Positions 59,972-64,000 of a stretch of 64,000 nucleotides of DNA are shown here, piece after piece (the first letter of the stretch is position 1; each line of letters begins with the position of its first letter). The notes below the pieces were generated by a model. The model did no database searches. It saw nothing but the letters and a program-made list of their open reading frames with translations, and was not told the origin of the DNA. The stretch is from Sporolactobacillus terrae DSM 11697 (lineage in GTDB: Bacteria > Bacillota > Bacilli > Bacillales > Sporolactobacillaceae): the NCBI RefSeq assembly GCF_000648615.1, contig NZ_JFZC01000063.1:1-64000 (forward strand), written 5' to 3'. The translations under genes were made by a program, and so were the position numbers.

Positions 59972-61579
59972 TTATACCATGGTTGGTGGTTCAACACCCA
60001 GAAGACGGTATAAATCAATCTGTTTCTTGGTCAACTCGCCAATATGAGTATGGCCTCCAGGCTGACGGTATTGCTCAATGATATCCATTTCATCTAACAG
60101 TTCTTGTAACGTGTATTTTTTAAACAGCCCATGGTCACTCATGGCTTTTTTTATGTAAGAGAGATAGAACAGAGCCAGAAATTGAACGAAGAGTTTTCCT
60201 TCGAGGTTTTCTTCGGAGGAAACCGAGGTTCGCCGCATATTCAGCCGCTCTTTCAAGTTGCCAAATGCTTTTTCAATCATGTCTTTTGTCCGGTAGATTT
60301 CGACCGCTTCGATCGGATCCTTGATGCCGTTCGAGATCAGGGCGAAATAACCGAAATCCTTTTCTGCTTTGGCAATGGCCTCCGTTTTCGGCGTGAGGGA
60401 CAAACCTCTGACCGGCGTTTCCTTCCATTCGTAGTAGCGAGTATAAAGCTTTTCATGATCAGGATTTCTTCGCCCGGATTGTAATTCTTCTTCAAGAGAA
60501 TCCAGCAGTTTATTAAAGGCTGTTTTGTCATCGGTCGCTTTTTGATCGTTATAATAGAGATGCAGATAAAGCCGCTTTTTGTCTTTGACCGTTTCGCCAG
60601 ATCTCTTTTTTACTTCCGTATAGTCCCAGTCGGTTAAAAACGACTCATAATAAAGGCCGCATCCGGAATGATAATGGCTCCTTGTGATCAGGCTCTGCCG
60701 CACATCATCTAAATGCTTCCGAACAAATTTCAGTGAGGTTCGGACACCAATTAAAAATTTGACATGATCTTGAAAGAAAGCGTTGATATTTTTCTCACTA
60801 TAAAAGCCCCGATCCATAACCAGTTTGATTTTCTTTTGTTTCAGAAAATCCATGTCTGCCAGTAAATGACGAATCGTCTTTACGTCGGCAATGTTGCCCG
60901 GCAGTTTCCGATAAGCCACGGGCAGACCGGAGGTCTCACCATAAAGAAGAGCCAGATTAATCTGCGGAAGCGGTTCGTGATCCTTGTTTTTTCCATATTT
61001 GACCTGTTTCAGTGTCTTGGAATAGGACGAAATGGAGGTGGTATCATAGGCAAGAAATTCTTCACGAATCCGTCGCTTATTTTGGAGCAGAAAGAAATGA
61101 TGTTTGGCATTTTCGGTGATTGAACTGAATAGATCGCTGCTTCGTTGGGAAGGGAGATTCCGTCCATAGGGATGAACGTGAGTTTTTGCCCAACGAGGAA
61201 AGCGGCTCATTGGATTTCGGTCTTCTAACACGAGGTAATAAGCCAGTGAAAGCAGCTGTTTGTAGGATTCTGGGAAACAACGTTCCAGATCTTCAGTGAT
61301 CCCGAGTTTCGTGCCGATGGCATCAAACAAGTAGGTGGCTCCATAGAATTGACGCTGGTAGATAACGGAGGGAACAGGGCCACGTTTCTTATGGGTTAAA
61401 AGCTTCTGTATCGTTTCAGCATATTTTTTAGAAGGAATCAGTTCGCCGGTTTGCGGATCGAGCTTCCCAATACATTTTCGATGATTACGTGTCTGTTTCT
61501 TTTCTTTATCCCAGTACCCTACAGATTCATAGACGTAGGTAACTCCGTTTTTCTTATTCTTTAAATAGACCAGCGACAT
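59972..61579 (-). CDS. IS1634-family DDE transposase
   Basis: 535 aa, apparently full length. DDE triad regions are FLAYDTTSISSYS (first Asp), KLVMDRGFYSEKNI (second Asp) and YRTKDMIEKAFGNLK (Glu). Start 61579 (MSLVYLKNKKNG) has AGGAGGG 6 nt upstream; earlier in-frame starts are inside the ribosome site or promoter. The stop lies within the left inverted end. Likely active, given intact ORF, ends and target duplication. Confidence 0.92.
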   Translation of the reverse strand: MSLVYLKNKKNGVTYVYESVGYWDKEKKQTRNHRKCIGKLDPQTGELIPSKKYAETIQKLLTHKKRGPVPSVIYQRQFYGATYLFDAIGTKLGITEDLERCFPESYKQLLSLAYYLVLEDRNPMSRFPRWAKTHVHPYGRNLPSQRSSDLFSSITENAKHHFFLLQNKRRIREEFLAYDTTSISSYSKTLKQVKYGKNKDHEPLPQINLALLYGETSGLPVAYRKLPGNIADVKTIRHLLADMDFLKQKKIKLVMDRGFYSEKNINAFFQDHVKFLIGVRTSLKFVRKHLDDVRQSLITRSHYHSGCGLYYESFLTDWDYTEVKKRSGETVKDKKRLYLHLYYNDQKATDDKTAFNKLLDSLEEELQSGRRNPDHEKLYTRYYEWKETPVRGLSLTPKTEAIAKAEKDFGYFALISNGIKDPIEAVEIYRTKDMIEKAFGNLKERLNMRRTSVSSEENLEGKLFVQFLALFYLSYIKKAMSDHGLFKKYTLQELLDEMDIIEQYRQPGGHTHIGELTKKQIDLYRLLGVEPPTMV

Positions 61580-61596
61580 GTTCATCCCTCCTAAGA

Positions 61597-61614
61597 ATGG
61601 TATAATTATACCAT
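61597..61614 (-). promoter_or_regulatory. Palindromic transposase promoter element
   Basis: ATGGTATAATTATACCAT, an 18-bp perfect palindrome with a TATAAT on each strand, just upstream of the transposase ribosome site. The half ATTATACCAT also occurs in the left inverted end, so transposase binding here could repress its own gene. Confidence 0.5.
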
Positions 61615-61640
61615 GCTTAGTCAGAAAAAGCAACATTAAA

Positions 61641-61680
61641 AATGCCTGAATCCCTTGATATTAAAGGGTTCAGGCATGAT
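61641..61680 (-). terminator. Guard terminator at the transposase end of the IS
   Basis: ATGCCTGAACCCTTT / AAGGGATTCAGGCAT stem followed by TTTTT on the minus strand, between the right inverted end and the transposase promoter. It would stop transcription entering from outside. Confidence 0.75.
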
Positions 61681-61708
61681 CATTGGTATAAATGTTTGGG
61701 AATGCAGG

Positions 61709-62063
61709 GTTAAAGCTCGCCGAAACCCATGATCAGCTCAAAGTGGTTAATGACCAACGTGGCTGTCCAACCTATACCAAGGACCTTGCAGAAAAAATTA
61801 TCGAACTGTTTCAAACGGATAAGTACGGTGTATACCATCTCTCTAATTCAGGAAGCTGCACCTGGTATGAATTTGCGAAGGCAATTTTTGAAATGAAAGG
61901 GTTGGATGTTACAGTTAATCCATGCACGACAGAAGAATTTCTGCGTCCAGCCAAACGCCCGAAGAATTCAGAGTTTGAACATATGGCACTGAGGTTGAAT
62001 GGGTTTGCGGATATGAGAGATTGGGGTAATGCTTTAGAGGACTTTCTGAGCATCGCGAATTGA
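61709..62063 (+). pseudogene. rfbD: rfbD 3' fragment
   Basis: C-terminal part of dTDP-4-dehydrorhamnose reductase: KLAETHDQLKVVNDQRGCPTYTKDLAEKI, YGVYHLSNSGSCTWYEFAKAIF, RPKNSEFEH and the end MRDWGNALEDFL. It continues the frame of 59773-59954 once the IS and one GTTAAA copy are removed. No frameshift within the fragment, so the IS insertion is recent. Confidence 0.92.
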
Positions 62064-62076
62064 ACACAAAGCAATT

Positions 62077-62112
62077 GATAAAAAGAATGGGGCGATCGCC
62101 TCATTCTTTTTG
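62077..62112 (+). terminator. Terminator after rfbD remnant
   Basis: AAAAAGAATG-GGCGATCGCC-CATTCTTTTT, strong stem with T-run. Confidence 0.9.
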
Positions 62113-62151
62113 ATTGTTTATACTAATTAAACGGCCCAAATTTTTTATCTC

Positions 62152-62180
62152 TTGACACCTGCATGCCATTGCGGTATTTT
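62152..62180 (+). promoter_or_regulatory. Promoter before TagF-like gene
   Basis: TTGACA (62152-62157), 17-nt spacer, TATTTT (62175-62180), leaving a leader of about 145 nt. Confidence 0.65.
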
Positions 62181-62332
62181 GACAGTTGATCCCGAAAAAG
62201 CATTGAGATTTTTCGAAGATTATGTAAAGGCATGGTTAATAGATGTTAACAGGAACAATGCATGTAGAAATGAAGATTGCTTCATGAGTTTTCATCGAAT
62301 GTATGATGCATGTTAAAGGAGAAATGGACAGC

Positions 62333-64000
62333 GTGAGTAGGCTAAAGAAGGTTATAAAAAGAAGGCTGCGATTCATTTTTGGACCGCTGTTAAATGGCTT
62401 GAAAAAAAACCATCGCGTGAGAAGGATTTATGCACGCTATTATGATCGGAGCGTCATAAAGAAGAATGTCATCCTTTATGAGAGTAGAGATGGTCATAGT
62501 ATCACGGATTCTCCTTATGCCATTTTCAAGTATTTGCTGGGGCATGATCCGAAACAGAAGTACACGCATATTTGGAGTATTACCGAGGGAGATCCTGAAC
62601 TTGCTGAGGTTACGAAAGACTATGCAGAACGGCCAAATGTTCATTTTGTACGGCGTAATTCGCGGGCGTATGTGAAGACGCTCGCAGAAGCAGAGTATTT
62701 AATTACTAATTCGACATTTCAAACGTTTTTTGTCCCAAAAGAGGGACAGAAATACATTAATACATGGCATGGGACGCCTTTGAAAACGATGGGCTTCGAT
62801 ATTCCTGGTAATCCGTCGCATTCGCAAAATGTGCTTCGCAATTTTCTTTCGGCGCATTATCTATTGAGCCCGAACGCACATACGACGAAAATGTATGCGA
62901 AAAGCTACAAAATGGATGGACTGTATTCAGGGGAAATATTGGAAAGCGGTTACCCGCGCATCGATTTAACCTTGACGACGTCTAAAGCGGAAATCTTGGC
63001 GAAACTGAGAAAGAAACAGGTGAGCATCGACCCGGCTAAGAAAATCTTCCTTTACACGCCAACGTGGAAGGGAACGAATGTCAATCATGCGCAAGGAAAT
63101 ATCAAACAGATTATTGCGGAGCGAAATTTCTTAGAGCAGGAACTGGGCGATCAGTACAATGTGCTGATCAAGGTACATCCTTTCTTGTACCCACATGTCC
63201 GAGGGCAAGAAGAATTACAAGGCAAGCTGATTCCGGATGTGACCGATACAAACGAACTGCTCAGCGTTGTCGACTTGCTCGTCACCGATTACTCAAGCAT
63301 TTTCTTTGATTACCTCGTTACTGATCGACCGATCATTTTCTATTGCTGGGACAAGGATCTCTACGATACCGAGCGTGGGATGTATATTAAAGCGAAAGCG
63401 TTGCCTGGACCGACTGCATTCAATGTATGGCAGTTGGTTGATCTGGTCAAGCGCGTCAAAGAAGTTGAGCAAGACTATAAGCATGCCTATCAAAAAATGA
63501 AAGATCGTTTCGTCAATTATGATGATGGGCATGCAACGGAGCGCTATGTGGACTATATTTTTAATCATAAGCACGAGGAACGGATCAATCGTGTTCGCTT
63601 AAACAGCAAGAAGAAGAAAATACTGATCTATCCCGGTGGTTTGAAGAACAATGGGATCACATCGAGTTTTATTAATTTGACGAACAGTATTGATTACGAT
63701 AAATATGATGTGACGCTCTTTACAAACACGCCGCATCGTGCCGAAGTGTTAAATAATCTGAACAAGGTTAATCCGAATGTGCGCATGTTGTTCAAACCGG
63801 GGATACCGATTTATAAATTGAACGAAATCTATCGAGATAAACTGATTCAGAATCGCTCATTAAAAGGTTATTTGAAGATGTTTTATCCGAAGAAAGCGTA
63901 TAAGCGGGAAGTTAATCGCTTAATGGGGAATCAGAGCTTTGATGTCAGCATTGATTTCAGTGGCTACAGCTATTTTTGGGCGAAATATATTATTGAAGCG
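62333..64000 (+). CDS. CDP-glycerol glycerophosphotransferase family protein (TagF-like), 3' end outside window
   Basis: 556 codons to the window edge without a stop. The N-terminal 420 residues are a Glyphos_transf domain: INTWHGTPLKTMGFDI with the catalytic His, FLYTPTWKGT, IKVHPFLYPHV and LVTDYSSIFFDYLV. After a basic linker a second Rossmann-like part begins at about 425 (KKKILIYPGGLKNNGITSSFINL), like a GT4 glycosyltransferase. Such fusions build glycerol-phosphate polymers (teichoic acid or capsule). AAAGGAG precedes; GTG 62333 has the better spacing (11 nt), ATG 62324 is an in-frame alternative. Confidence 0.85.
   Translation, partial: MSRLKKVIKRRLRFIFGPLLNGLKKNHRVRRIYARYYDRSVIKKNVILYESRDGHSITDSPYAIFKYLLGHDPKQKYTHIWSITEGDPELAEVTKDYAERPNVHFVRRNSRAYVKTLAEAEYLITNSTFQTFFVPKEGQKYINTWHGTPLKTMGFDIPGNPSHSQNVLRNFLSAHYLLSPNAHTTKMYAKSYKMDGLYSGEILESGYPRIDLTLTTSKAEILAKLRKKQVSIDPAKKIFLYTPTWKGTNVNHAQGNIKQIIAERNFLEQELGDQYNVLIKVHPFLYPHVRGQEELQGKLIPDVTDTNELLSVVDLLVTDYSSIFFDYLVTDRPIIFYCWDKDLYDTERGMYIKAKALPGPTAFNVWQLVDLVKRVKEVEQDYKHAYQKMKDRFVNYDDGHATERYVDYIFNHKHEERINRVRLNSKKKKILIYPGGLKNNGITSSFINLTNSIDYDKYDVTLFTNTPHRAEVLNNLNKVNPNVRMLFKPGIPIYKLNEIYRDKLIQNRSLKGYLKMFYPKKAYKREVNRLMGNQSFDVSIDFSGYSYFWAKYIIEA

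Larger units (their letters stand above)
59955..61708 (-). mobile_element. Intact IS1634/IS4-like insertion sequence in rfbD
   Basis: 1754 bp. Inverted ends start CCTAGATTCCC (left, 59955) and CCTGCATTCCC (right, reading inward from 61708), both continuing to TTATACCA. The target site GTTAAA is duplicated at 59949-59954 and 61709-61714. Joining the flanks across one copy restores the rfbD frame (TML-KLAETHD). It carries one transposase gene and an internal terminator before it. Confidence 0.92.

Overview
The window looks like the chromosome of a motile, endospore-forming Firmicute. My inference is Sporolactobacillaceae or a near relative, from family-level protein similarity only. The main anchor is the run spoIIID - mbl - flhO - flhP - small EpuA-type membrane protein - fabZ at 29.1-33.1 kb, whose first four genes keep the Bacillus subtilis order. 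Other spore-former hints are a proline-rich coat-like protein and a C-terminal fragment resembling Ger(x)C germination proteins. Start codons are mixed (ATG, GTG, TTG) with strong AGGAGG-type ribosome binding sites. No rRNA, tRNA or CRISPR was found.

Layout. 0.2-6.5 kb: a membrane-anchored GH32 fructan hydrolase, a large M16C metalloprotease, a DUF1801 protein and an aldo/keto reductase. 6.7-10.5 kb: a coiled-coil protein, a ferrochelatase of the type common in proteobacteria and lactobacilli, a self-regulated XRE/membrane-protein pair with two visible operators, and a yodB-yodC quinone/thiol-stress pair. 11.2-13.5 kb: a complete polar amino-acid ABC importer. 13.5-28.8 kb: mostly single genes (EcsC, coat-like protein, YbaK-type deacylase, DUF4097 protein, two DHA2 drug exporters, AGE epimerase, PgaC-like glycosyltransferase, Rrf2 and PadR regulators, second aldo/keto reductase, YwaF-like protein, NERD protein). 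29.1-33.1 kb: the sporulation/cell-shape/flagellar/lipid block.

34.4-41.5 kb holds the most interesting metabolic unit. It has an aromatic-acid type MFS transporter, an IclR regulator, an N-carbamoyl-L-amino-acid hydrolase, dihydroorotate dehydrogenase subunits PyrK and PyrD (class 1B, NAD-linked) and a dihydroorotase/allantoinase-type cyclic amidohydrolase. No other pyrimidine synthesis gene is present. Run in the reverse of biosynthesis, these enzymes would take imported orotate to dihydroorotate, N-carbamoyl-aspartate and aspartate, which is the classical orotate fermentation route. A perfect 19-bp palindrome lies in front of the unit.

43.2-45.2 kb encodes a KtrC/KtrD-like potassium uptake pair. 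From 45.8 kb a surface polysaccharide locus begins: galU, a priming sugar-phosphate transferase, then a visibly AT-rich (probably acquired) block of glycosyltransferases, a Wzy-like polymerase, UDP-galactopyranose mutase (glf) next to a putative galactofuranosyltransferase, a Wzx-like flippase, and a secreted GH25 lysozyme with eight 82-residue GW-like repeats. After it lies wreckage: a decayed DUF6431-type transposase fragment joined to a 5'-truncated rfbD, which is itself split by an intact IS1634-like element with a 6-bp target duplication. The window ends inside a large TagF-like CDP-glycerol glycerophosphotransferase.

The intergenic regions carry several dispersed repeat families. Some are hairpins presenting AGGA loops, and others are 20-21 nt period tandem arrays with a conserved core. 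No known element explains these, and they merit a genome-wide search.
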